Assembly (NCBI GenBank): GCA_964551445.1
Contig: CAZKCG010000025.1
Location: 1 to 64,000, forward strand
Length of the DNA: 64,000 nt
Source of the DNA: DAOPXV01 sp964551445
GTDB taxonomy: Bacteria; Muiribacteriota; UBA9980
Direction: 5' to 3'
Of this stretch, positions 42,058-48,829 are shown in pieces. Both the position numbers and the translations under genes were made by a program. The notes under the pieces are model-generated. The model was not told where the DNA came from. It searched no databases and saw only the letters and a list, made by a program, of their open reading frames with translations. Every line of letters begins with the position of its first letter. The first letter of the stretch is position 1.

Positions 42058-42276
42058 GTTTTCCCGTGAAATAGTTTTCGTCCGGCTTTTTTTCAAAATT
42101 TCACAGGGCTTTTCCAAAAGTCCCGTCCCGGACTTTCCCGGCGGATGTTCCGATACAGCCTCATTAGTTTTACCGATTCTTTCCCTGTCTCGCGTTGGTT
42201 CGCATGTCATTTTCGGGGCAGCTTTTTGACATTTGCCGCGGCCGCGCGCAGGGGCTTTCGTGAAATAAAAAGAGAG

Positions 42277-42314
42277 ACGATCTTTAAGACCGTCCCTCTC
42301 TTTTATATTTTTAA
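42277..42314. terminator. Terminator, zinc-ribbon cassette 2
   Basis: AAAAGAGAGACG and CGTCCCTCTCTTTT form the stem around TCTTTAAGAC; orientation and sequence match the terminator of cassette 1. Confidence 0.75.
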
Positions 42315-42343
42315 GTTTAAGAGCTTAAAAGTATTTTTGGGTA

Positions 42344-42655
42344 TTATCTGCCTTTTTTAGCCTGGTAGCATTCGCGGCAGTAAACGGGTTTTTCCTGAAC
42401 GGGCTTGAAAGGAACCTGAGTTTCTTTTCCGCAGTCTGAGCAGTTAACGGTGAACATTTCTCTCTGAGTTCTGTCGCCGCCGCTTCCACCGCGTCCGCCG
42501 CGGCCTGAATCCTGTTTGCGTTTCGCGCGGCAGTCAGCGCATCTTGTAGGTTCGTTCTCGAAACCTTTTGATTTGTAGAAATCCTGTTCTGAAGCCGTGA
42601 ATACGAACTGTGAATTGCAATCTTTGCAGGCTAATGTTTTGTCCTGGAATTCCAT
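42344..42655 (-). CDS. Two-zinc-ribbon protein, tandem copy 2
   Basis: 103 aa, differing from copy 1 at only a few positions (TLACKDCNSQ instead of TLGCKDCGAQ, YCRECYQAKKGR at the end). All eight zinc cysteines are kept, so it should be functional. The start is fixed by TTGGAGGAAC as in copy 1; a longer upstream frame in the leader is not conserved in copies 3 and 4. Confidence 0.85.
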   Translation of the reverse strand: MEFQDKTLACKDCNSQFVFTASEQDFYKSKGFENEPTRCADCRAKRKQDSGRGGRGGSGGDRTQREMFTVNCSDCGKETQVPFKPVQEKPVYCRECYQAKKGR

Positions 42656-42786
42656 TGATAGTTCCTCCAAATTGTAGTTTGATAAATTTCTTGTACCTGA
42701 TCTAATAAACCCGTTTTGTACAAATTTTTTCCACAAAAAATTTCCAAATACAACAGAAGGGGCATACCAGGTGAACCAAGATTAAT
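42656..42786 (-). promoter_or_regulatory. Conserved leader of zinc-ribbon copy 2
   Basis: The identical 16-nt box lies at 42780-42765 (minus strand). The remainder is almost the same as the copy 1 leader, including the TTGTAC/GTACAA pair. Confidence 0.65.
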
Positions 42787-42792
42787 GAGTTA

Positions 42793-42821
42793 AGTGTACT
42801 GCATATTTTCCCTTTTGTCAA
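42793..42821 (-). promoter_or_regulatory. Promoter of zinc-ribbon copy 2
   Basis: On the minus strand TTGACA (42821-42816) and TACACT (42798-42793) are 17 bp apart. The -10 box is weaker than in the other copies. Confidence 0.75.
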
Positions 42822-42904
42822 GCTTTGCCGAAAAATGTTTTTTCCGGCCGTCATTTTTCCATACGCGGAGCGCCTGTTTTGGCGGTCTTGCCCTGCTTTA
42901 AAAT

Positions 42905-42940
42905 AAAAAGAGAGACGATCTTTAAGATCGCCTCTCTTTT
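42905..42940. terminator. Terminator, zinc-ribbon cassette 3
   Basis: AAAAAGAGAGACGATC pairs with GATCGCCTCTCTTTT around TTTAA. It is the same element as after copies 1 and 2. Confidence 0.75.
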
Positions 42941-42981
42941 CTATATTTTTAAGTTTAAGAGCTTAAAATTATTTTATCGGA

Positions 42982-43293
42982 TTATCTGCCTTTTTTTGAC
43001 TGGAAGCATTCGCGGCAATAAACCGGTTTGTCCTGTGTCGGCTTGAAAGGAACCTGTGTTTCTTTTCCGCAGTCCGAGCAGTTAACGGTGAACATTTCTC
43101 TCTGAGTTCTGTCTCCGCCGCTTCCGCCGCGTCCGCCGCGACCTGAATCCTGTTTGCGTTTCGCACGGCAATCAGCGCATCTTGTAGGTTCGTTCTCGAA
43201 ACCTTTTGATTTGTAGAAATCCTGTTCTGAAGCTGTGAATACGAATTGAGCGCCGCAATCTTTGCAAGCTAAGGTCTTGTCCTGAAATTCCAT
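42982..43293 (-). CDS. Two-zinc-ribbon protein, tandem copy 3
   Basis: 103 aa. Both ribbons are complete. Changes cluster near the C-terminus (FKPTQDKPVYCRECFQSKKGR), which it shares with copy 4, so copies 3-4 and 1-2 form two sub-pairs. The ATG at 43293 follows ATGGAGGAAG. Confidence 0.85.
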   Translation of the reverse strand: MEFQDKTLACKDCGAQFVFTASEQDFYKSKGFENEPTRCADCRAKRKQDSGRGGRGGSGGDRTQREMFTVNCSDCGKETQVPFKPTQDKPVYCRECFQSKKGR

Positions 43294-43428
43294 GATAACT
43301 TCCTCCATATTGTAATTAGATAATTCTCTATGCGCCTGATTTGAAACCCCTGTGTTACATTAATTTTTCCGCAATTAAGGTTTTTCGAAATACAATATAA
43401 AGGGTGTACCAGGTGAACCAAGAATGAT
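43294..43428 (-). promoter_or_regulatory. Conserved leader of zinc-ribbon copy 3
   Basis: The 16-nt box is at 43422-43407 (minus strand) and is unchanged, while the rest of this leader is the most diverged of the four. That contrast suggests selection on the box itself. Confidence 0.6.
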
Positions 43429-43434
43429 GAATGT

Positions 43435-43463
43435 ATTTTATCATGCTTTTTTAACTTTGTCAA
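43435..43463 (-). promoter_or_regulatory. Promoter of zinc-ribbon copy 3
   Basis: On the minus strand TTGACA (43463-43458) and TAAAAT (43440-43435) are 17 bp apart. Confidence 0.85.
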
Positions 43464-43667
43464 GTACCAACATGATTTTTTTTTCTGCTTTTGTTTTCAT
43501 GCCTGCCGGATAGCGTAAACACGGCTGGAATGAGATCGGCGGGAAACCATGCCTTACATAACATAAAGACCATTGCAGATTTCCCGTGCCTGATAGCTCC
43601 GCCCGCACTTTTGTCTCCAGGCCGGGGGATGCGCCGGTTCGGTCGAGCATTCCGGCATTCGCGCAAC

Positions 43668-43706
43668 AAAAAAGAGACGATTTTTAAAAAACCGCCTCTC
43701 TTTTTT
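43668..43706. terminator. Terminator, zinc-ribbon cassette 4
   Basis: AAAAAAGAGACG and CGCCTCTCTTTTTT flank an A/T-rich centre (ATTTTTAAAAAAC). Same position relative to the stop codon as in the other cassettes. Confidence 0.75.
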
Positions 43707-43746
43707 ATATTTTTAAGTTTAAGAGCTTAAAATTATTTTTCGTGAA

Positions 43747-44212
43747 TTATCTGCCTCTTTTTGACTGGAAGCATTCGCGGCAATAAACCGGTTTGTCCTG
43801 TGTCGGCTTGAAAGGGACCTGTGTTTCTTTTCCGCAGTCCGAGCAGTTGACCGTGAAAAGTTCTCTCTGAGTTCTGTCTCCGCCGCCGCCTCTTCCGCCG
43901 CGGTTTCCCATAGCGTTCTGTTTGCGTTTTGAACGGCAGTCAGCGCATCTGGTAGGTTCGTTCTCGAAACCTTTCGATTTGTAGAAATCCTGTTCTGAAG
44001 CCGTGAATACGAACTGAGCGCCGCAATCTTNNNNNNNNNNNNNNNNNNNNNNNNNNNNNNNNNNNNNNNNNNNNNNNNNNNNNNNNNNNNNNNNNNNNNN
44101 NNNNNNNNNNNNNNNNNNNNNNNNNNNNNNTGTAGAAATCCTGTTCTGAAGCCGTGAATACGAACTGAGCGCCGCAATCTTTGCAAGCTAAGGTTTTGTC
44201 CTGAAATTCCAT
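43747..44212 (-). CDS. Two-zinc-ribbon protein, tandem copy 4 (interrupted by assembly gap)
   Basis: The start (MEFQDKTLACKDCGAQ, from 44212) and the end (FKPTQDKPVYCRECFQSKRGR, stop at 43747) are present, but 100 N interrupt the gene. The 51 bases at 43980-44030 are repeated exactly at 44131-44181. Removing the N run and one repeat leaves 315 nt, an intact 104-codon frame with a slightly different linker (KQNAMGNRGGRGGGG). Either the gene is intact and the gap is an assembly artefact, or further copies are hidden in it. Confidence 0.75.
44031..44130. other. Assembly gap (100 N)
   Basis: Exactly 100 N, the usual placeholder for a gap of unknown size, lies inside the repeated gene array. Identical 51-nt ends on both sides show that the contigs broke within the repeat. 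Confidence 0.98.
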
Positions 44213-44344
44213 GATAGTTCCTCCATATTGTAGTGAGATAAATTTCTTGTACCTGATTTAATTAACCCGTTCTGTACAAATTTTTTTCACAAAAAAAATT
44301 TCGCGATACAATAGAAAGGTCGTACCAGGTGAACCAAGATTAAT
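44213..44344 (-). promoter_or_regulatory. Conserved leader of zinc-ribbon copy 4
   Basis: The 16-nt box occurs at 44338-44323 (minus strand), with the TTGTAC/GTACAA pair downstream. No ATG follows the box here, unlike copies 1 and 2, which argues against a leader peptide. Confidence 0.6.
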
Positions 44345-44350
44345 GGGCCT

Positions 44351-44379
44351 ATTTTACCACATTTCCATTTTTTTGTCAA
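44351..44379 (-). promoter_or_regulatory. Promoter of zinc-ribbon copy 4
   Basis: On the minus strand TTGACA (44379-44374) and TAAAAT (44356-44351) are 17 bp apart. Confidence 0.85.
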
Positions 44380-44532
44380 GAAATTTTCGCGAAGGTTCGT
44401 GCGGCGAATATCGGGCTCGGCAAGTTTTATTGTTTGCCGGGGCGTTTCGAGTAATTCAATGCCCGGGTAATTTTATATGAAAATTGAAAACAGGACATTA
44501 TCACAAAAATTTGCCGGGATAATTAAAAACAA

Positions 44533-44561
44533 TTGATTTATCAGCGTGAAAATGTTATTTT
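44533..44561 (+). promoter_or_regulatory. Promoter of the nhaD-like gene
   Basis: TTGATT (44533-44538) and TATTTT (44556-44561) are 17 bp apart, with a TGT directly before the -10 box that gives an extended -10. Transcription would start at about 44568, exactly where the leader hairpins begin. Confidence 0.6.
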
Positions 44562-44567
44562 ATTCAT

Positions 44568-44655
44568 GGCCGGATACGCTGAAGCGTTTGCCTCGCCCTG
44601 GACCGGCTTCAGGCTTTTACTTAAAGCGGCCGGCAAAGTTCCCGGTTTCTTTTTT
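44568..44655 (+). promoter_or_regulatory. Riboswitch-like leader with alternative hairpins and terminator
   Basis: Three pairings compete. (1) GCCGG 44569-44573 with CCGGC 44603-44607, enclosing an ACGC-TGAA-GCGT hairpin (44576/44577-44587). (2) The same CCGGC with GCCGG 44629-44633, extended by GCTTT/AAAGC (44613-44617, 44623-44627). (3) GGCCGG 44628-44633 with CCGGTT 44642-44647, followed by TCTTTTTT, an intrinsic terminator. Pairing 1 frees the terminator and pairing 2 blocks it. It precedes a Na+/H+ antiporter gene, so a Na+, Li+ or pH sensor is plausible; no consensus match was verified. Confidence 0.65.
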
Positions 44656-44710
44656 GACTTTTATAATTTATACATGAAAAAAATAATATAATGAAGTGGA
44701 GTTAGTTCTT

Positions 44711-46303
44711 ATGTTTCAACTACCCTGTCGTCTGAAATTTTTACTTGTTTCCGTCGTCCTCGCGCTGCTTACGGTTTCCCTGTGTCCCGTTCCCGCGTAC
44801 GCAACGGCCGAGGTTTCGGCCGCCGCAACCGCCGCCGTTCCGCACGCAGCTTACACGGTTTCGCCGCTGATGATAATCCCGTTCATATTGCTTCTTCTGG
44901 CGATCGCCGTTATGCCCTTTATCAATAAACACTTCTGGGAAAACAACTATCATCTTATCTCATACGCGCTCGGCGCTTTTGTCGTCGTATATTATATTTT
45001 CAGTCTCGGCGCGGCGCATAAGGTTTTAGATACACTCCATGAATATATTTCATTCATAGCGCTCATCGGAAGTCTTTTCGTCGTAACCGGCGGCATAGTC
45101 ATAAAACTTAAAAACGAAGGAAATCCGGTCATTAACGCAGCCATTCTCTTCATCGGCGCGATAATCGCGAATATAATCGGCACCACCGGCGCCTCGATGC
45201 TTCTTATAAGGCCGTTCATAAGGATCAACCATAGAAGGATAAGGCCTTATCTGGTAGTCTTTTTCATATTTATCGTAAGCAACATCGGCGGCGCTCTGAC
45301 GCCTATCGGCGATCCGCCGCTCTTCCTCGGTTACCTTCAGGGCGTCCCGTTCTTCTGGGTTATCGAAAACGTTATTTCAATGTGGGGCGTCGCGATGTTT
45401 TTAACTCTCGCCGTTTTCTTCGCTCTTGATTATTATCATTATTCACAGGACAAATTTAAAGCCCTTTCCAGGCTGGTTCACGCCGTTTCGCCTGAAGAAG
45501 CCGGAGAATCCCTGCCGGAACGGGCGCCAGGCGCCCCGGATCTTGCGTCGGAAAATGGAAAACCGCTGCTCAAAGCGGTGACAAAGGTCGTTGAAGACAG
45601 TCTTTCCGTTAAAAACAGCTCGAAAAACAAGAAAAAACATAAAAAACACGAAGCCGAAGAAGATGGAATACTCTCCGAAGAAGACGAAACCATTAAATTG
45701 AAACTTTACGGCATAACTAATTTTTTCTTCCTTTTCGTGATACTTGTTTCCGTCTTTATGCCGTCGCCCTGGCGCGAACTCGTGATGCTCGGCTGCGCGG
45801 TAGGCGCCTATAAGACCACTCCTAAGAAAAATCACGACGAGAACGGCTTTAACTTCGATCCTATAAAAGAGGTCGCGATCCTTTTCATCGGCATATTCGC
45901 GACCATGATGCCGGCTCTCGACTGGCTCGAAGCCAACGCGGCGGTCCTCGGCGTCACCACTCCGGCCCATTTTTACTGGGGCAGCGGTATCCTCTCGAGC
46001 TTCCTCGATAACGCTCCGACATATCTGAATTTTCTGTCCGCGGCTAAAGGATTGAACGGCGTAGCAAGCGTTACAGGGCTTCTGGCCGATCCGGCGCTCG
46101 CTAAATATGTCATCGCCATATCGCTCGGTTCCGTCTTTTTCGGCGCGAACACTTATATCGGCAACGGCCCGAACTTCATGGTGAAAAACATCGCCGAACA
46201 GATGAAGGTCGAAATGCCATCGTTCTTCGGTTATATTTTCTGCTATTCGCTTCCCGTTCTTATTCCTATATTCGCGATAGTATGGGCGGTATTTTTAAGA
46301 TAA
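44711..46303 (+). CDS. nhaD: NhaD-type Na+/H+ antiporter (ion transporter superfamily)
   Basis: 530 aa from the ATG at 44711; GTGGAG at 44696 is the ribosome-binding site. The N-terminus may be a signal peptide (PVPAYA at about residue 30). About ten to twelve membrane helices follow. GGALTPIGDPPLFLGYLQGVPFFW and FLDNAPTYLNFLSAA are typical NhaD/ArsB-fold ion-site motifs. A charged cytoplasmic loop of about 90 residues (KNKKKHKKHEAEEDG) splits the two halves. It would expel Na+ (or Li+) in exchange for protons across the inner membrane. Confidence 0.85.
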   Translation: MFQLPCRLKFLLVSVVLALLTVSLCPVPAYATAEVSAAATAAVPHAAYTVSPLMIIPFILLLLAIAVMPFINKHFWENNYHLISYALGAFVVVYYIFSLGAAHKVLDTLHEYISFIALIGSLFVVTGGIVIKLKNEGNPVINAAILFIGAIIANIIGTTGASMLLIRPFIRINHRRIRPYLVVFFIFIVSNIGGALTPIGDPPLFLGYLQGVPFFWVIENVISMWGVAMFLTLAVFFALDYYHYSQDKFKALSRLVHAVSPEEAGESLPERAPGAPDLASENGKPLLKAVTKVVEDSLSVKNSSKNKKKHKKHEAEEDGILSEEDETIKLKLYGITNFFFLFVILVSVFMPSPWRELVMLGCAVGAYKTTPKKNHDENGFNFDPIKEVAILFIGIFATMMPALDWLEANAAVLGVTTPAHFYWGSGILSSFLDNAPTYLNFLSAAKGLNGVASVTGLLADPALAKYVIAISLGSVFFGANTYIGNGPNFMVKNIAEQMKVEMPSFFGYIFCYSLPVLIPIFAIVWAVFLR

Positions 46304-46362
46304 ACACGGTTATCGCGCCTGAGCGGTTTTAACGCCGGTCCCGCGCGATATTTTGCCGGAAA

Positions 46363-46430
46363 ATAAAAAACTCCTTTTGCGTAATGAAGGCCGTTGTTTT
46401 GAGCGGCTTTAACGCGAAGGGAGTTTTTTT
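46363..46430 (+). terminator. Terminator after nhaD
   Basis: AAAAAACTCC-TTT-GCGT near 46365-46382 is complementary to ACGCGAAGGGAGTTTTTTT (46411-46430). The T-run ends the nhaD transcript; the A-run side could serve the convergent Uma2 gene. The remainder of 46304-46530 holds nothing else seen. Confidence 0.7.
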
Positions 46431-46530
46431 GTGGATAAGTTACGGGACGCGGCGTAAATATATTCTTTTGTAACATTTTGGATATGCTTTTATATAATAA
46501 TCATCTTTTTTGAAACTGAAACGATGAAGT

Positions 46531-47112
46531 TCAATCCTTGAAAACAGCTTTCAGATCTATCGTAAGATCGTCGAATATGCTGACTTTGATCTCATCTTCA
46601 TAGATATAAATGTCAGGCTTTCCGAATTTTTTATCTTCGCACGATTTAAAGACCATGACGGTTTTATCGAGCGGCTGGACGAGCCAGTATTCGAATACGC
46701 CGTGTTTTTCGTAAAGCGCGAATTTTTCCTTCATGTCTTTCGCGGCGGTCGCCGGCGATAATATCTCGATCACAAGATCCGGCGCGCCGATGCAGCCTCT
46801 GTCGTCTAACTTCGATTTGTCGCATACGACCACTATGTCCGGCTGAACGACTGTGTCTATGTCTTCGTCGCGCGCGTTTTTTTCGGCGAATCGCACGTCG
46901 AAGGGGGCTGGATAAACTTCGCAGGTTTTTCCGTTCAGATAATTCGAAAATTGTCTGTGCAGATCTCCCAGGATTTTCTGATGAAATCTCGAAGGCGCGG
47001 GCGTCATATCATAGGCGATGCCGTCGATCAATTCCCAGCGTTCGTTTTCGGGCCAGGTTAAATAATTTTTGTATGTAAATCGGTCTTCGTCTTTTTTTAA
47101 GGGTATGCCCAT
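46531..47112 (-). CDS. Uma2-family (DUF820) PD-(D/E)XK endonuclease-like protein, copy 1
   Basis: 193 aa from the ATG at 47112, which is 9 nt after a GGAGG shared with copy 2; a TTG 39 nt upstream is less likely. The nuclease-fold motifs are QPDIVVV, APDLVIEILSPAT (with the acidic Asp/Glu) and EYWLVQP. The biological role of Uma2 proteins is not established. It is nearly identical to the gene at 47745-48326 except for one central patch at about residues 42-67. Confidence 0.83.
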   Translation of the reverse strand: MGIPLKKDEDRFTYKNYLTWPENERWELIDGIAYDMTPAPSRFHQKILGDLHRQFSNYLNGKTCEVYPAPFDVRFAEKNARDEDIDTVVQPDIVVVCDKSKLDDRGCIGAPDLVIEILSPATAAKDMKEKFALYEKHGVFEYWLVQPLDKTVMVFKSCEDKKFGKPDIYIYEDEIKVSIFDDLTIDLKAVFKD

Positions 47113-47197
47113 ATATGTTGGCCTCCGAAGTTTTTTTCTTTTTACTTTCAATCACGATAAATGCTTCTTGTTGCGTCAGATTTTTGCGTTATTTGTT

Positions 47198-47458
47198 TTA
47201 TGCAGCATCTTTGTTTTTATTCGCCGCGACCGCTTTTTCGTATAAAAAATCAGGGCAAAAATCTGCGCCGTTGGGCCATGATACGGTTTCAATATCCTGA
47301 TTAACATATGCTTGCTTGAAATAATCAACGTCTTTTAAAGGTTCAAAAATTTCGCCATAGAGTTCATCTTTTAAATCAATGACTTTTACTGAGAAATCTT
47401 CAAAAGTTAATTCAAGCCGATATTCTTTTATATACTTTAATGATTTTATCGAGTGCAT
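47198..47458 (-). CDS. DUF2442 family protein
   Basis: 86 aa starting MHSIKSLKYIKEYRLELTFED. The ending DIETVSWPNGADFCPDFLYE is the DUF2442 signature. These proteins are usually encoded next to a DUF4160 protein, in a pair often proposed to be toxin-antitoxin-like. Here the partner just upstream (47478-47738) is broken by a stop codon. AAGGATGTGAT lies before the start. Confidence 0.8.
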   Translation of the reverse strand: MHSIKSLKYIKEYRLELTFEDFSVKVIDLKDELYGEIFEPLKDVDYFKQAYVNQDIETVSWPNGADFCPDFLYEKAVAANKNKDAA

Positions 47459-47477
47459 AAAAATCACATCCTTCAGA

Positions 47478-47738
47478 TTAAACCAGCGGTTCTATTTTAT
47501 TTAATGCTTTTCTGTTTCTGGCTAATTCCCAATCAATCTGCAATTCGTTTCTGTGAAAAAAAGCCCATTCAATAATTAAAGATATCACCCTGGCAGGCAA
47601 GGTTCATTCTAAAACCGCTAGTTCATTTATTGAAAATGAAGCTTTAAAATCGCCGTAGCGAGCATGAAAATGCGGCGGTGCGTGGTCGTTGTAATTCATG
47701 TACAAGATTATCCCTAAAAATCTTGATATCTCGGGCAT
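47478..47738 (-). pseudogene. DUF4160 family gene with one in-frame stop codon
   Basis: An 87-codon frame starting MPEISRFLGIILYMNYNDH and ending ELARNRKALNKIEPLV reads cleanly through the DUF4160 family, including PPHFHARYGDF. The exception is codon 45, which is TGA (47606-47604) where the family has Gly in LEGKLPxRV. A single G-to-T change from GGA explains it. Frame and length are otherwise intact, so inactivation is recent or a sequencing error. It lies 6 nt after Uma2 copy 2 and 19 nt before DUF2442. Confidence 0.8.
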
Positions 47739-47744
47739 TGGAAA

Positions 47745-48326
47745 CTACTCCTTGAAAACGGCTTTCAGAACTATCGTCAGATCGTCGAATATCCCGACTT
47801 TTATTTCATCTTCGGCGATATAAATATCGGGTTTTCCGTATTTTTTATCTTCGCCCGATTTGAAAACCATGACGGTTTTATCGAGCGGCTGGACGAGCCA
47901 GTATTCGAGCACGCCGTGTTTTTCGTAAAGCGCGAATTTTTCCTTCATGTCTTTCGCGGCGGTCGCGGGCGATAATATTTCGATCACAAGATCCGGCGCG
48001 CCGATGCAGCCTCTGTCGTCTAACTTAGATTTGTCGCATACGACGACTATATCCGGCTGGACGACGGTGTCTATATCTTCATCGCGCGCGTTTTTTTCAG
48101 CGAATCGCACGTCGAAGGGGGCGGGGAAAACCTTGCAATTTTTGTCTTTCAGGTAGTTGTAAAACATTGAAGACAGTGCGATCGATATGCCCTGATGCGT
48201 TTTTGAAGGCGCGGGCGTCATATCATAGGCGATGCCATCGATCAGTTCCCAGCGCTCGTTTTCGGGCCAGGTTAAATAATTTTTATAGGTAAATCTGTCT
48301 TCGTCTTTTTTTAAGGGTATGCCCAT
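47745..48326 (-). CDS. Uma2-family (DUF820) PD-(D/E)XK endonuclease-like protein, copy 2
   Basis: 193 aa from the ATG at 48326, with CGGAGGCC upstream. It shares residues 1-41 and almost everything after about 68 with copy 1, but the stretch between is different (SKTHQGISIALSSMFYNYLK against SRFHQKILGDLHRQFSNYLN). It heads a minus-strand run Uma2-DUF4160-DUF2442-Uma2 with its own promoter. Confidence 0.83.
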   Translation of the reverse strand: MGIPLKKDEDRFTYKNYLTWPENERWELIDGIAYDMTPAPSKTHQGISIALSSMFYNYLKDKNCKVFPAPFDVRFAEKNARDEDIDTVVQPDIVVVCDKSKLDDRGCIGAPDLVIEILSPATAAKDMKEKFALYEKHGVLEYWLVQPLDKTVMVFKSGEDKKYGKPDIYIAEDEIKVGIFDDLTIVLKAVFKE

Positions 48327-48373
48327 ATATGTTGGCCTCCGTTTGGTCATATATCAAATTTTCTATATTACTG

Positions 48374-48403
48374 ATTATACCCCACCCGCGTTTATAAAGT
48401 CAA
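48374..48403 (-). promoter_or_regulatory. Promoter of the Uma2/DUF4160 operon
   Basis: On the minus strand TTGACT (48403-48398) and TATAAT (48379-48374) are 18 bp apart, about 50 nt before the Uma2 copy 2 ATG. Confidence 0.7.
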
Positions 48404-48731
48404 GTAAGCATGCTTATTTTTATGAATTTGAACCAAGGGCGCTTTCGGCGGCAAATTTTAAAAAGTCATCGATAACATAAAAATTTCGAGTGGCACAAAC
48501 CTGACCTTTTGAATCTTTATTCATGAGAAAAGATTTTCGTCATTTCCGCCTTGTATAAAATTCGACACGCGAAAATTAAATAATGCAACTTTCTGAAAAA
48601 AAAGTATAATTTTATACACGGCTATTATATATATAATAAAACAAAAAAGAGGTCACCGGTCCTTCAAACCGTTGCGCCAGTCATCACTTTGGGCTTTTGT
48701 TAAGCAATGACGAGGTTTTTGGCTTGTTTAT
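48404..48731. other. Non-coding region upstream of the giant gene
   Basis: No gene is seen here. GTCAT-x-GCTT/AAGC-ATGAC (about 48679-48710) can form a hairpin, and ACCGGT/ACCGTT-like segments precede it. I could not match this to a known RNA family. Confidence 0.4.
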
Positions 48732-48740
48732 TGCTATAAT
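48732..48740 (+). promoter_or_regulatory. Extended -10 promoter of the giant secreted-protein gene
   Basis: TGCTATAAT gives a consensus extended -10 element. No good -35 hexamer lies at normal spacing, which such promoters can do without. Transcription would start near 48747. Confidence 0.55.
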
Positions 48741-48749
48741 TTAAACGGG

Positions 48750-48773
48750 TTCGTCTGCCCATCAGGGGACGAA
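48750..48773 (+). promoter_or_regulatory. 5' hairpin in the giant gene leader
   Basis: TTCGTC (48750-48755) pairs with GACGAA (48768-48773), and inside it CCC pairs with GGG around an ATCA loop, with a TG bulge. It sits at the extreme 5' end of the predicted mRNA, 57 nt before the start codon, without a T-run. A transcript-stabilising hairpin is likely. Confidence 0.5.
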
Positions 48774-48829
48774 TGTGCTCATTTGTTTTGAAATATATTT
48801 ATTTTATTGATAGATTGCAGGAGGTAAGT

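Noticed and set aside
47604..47606. TGA read as glycine (as in Gracilibacteria/SR1) instead of a stop
   Set aside because: Several genes in this window end in TGA at the expected place (adk, ecfA1, ecfA2, the AAA+ gene), so TGA is a normal stop here.
48640..48780. Known riboswitch (for example c-di-GMP-I) before the giant gene
   Set aside because: Hairpins exist, but the conserved core sequences of the classes I can recall are absent.
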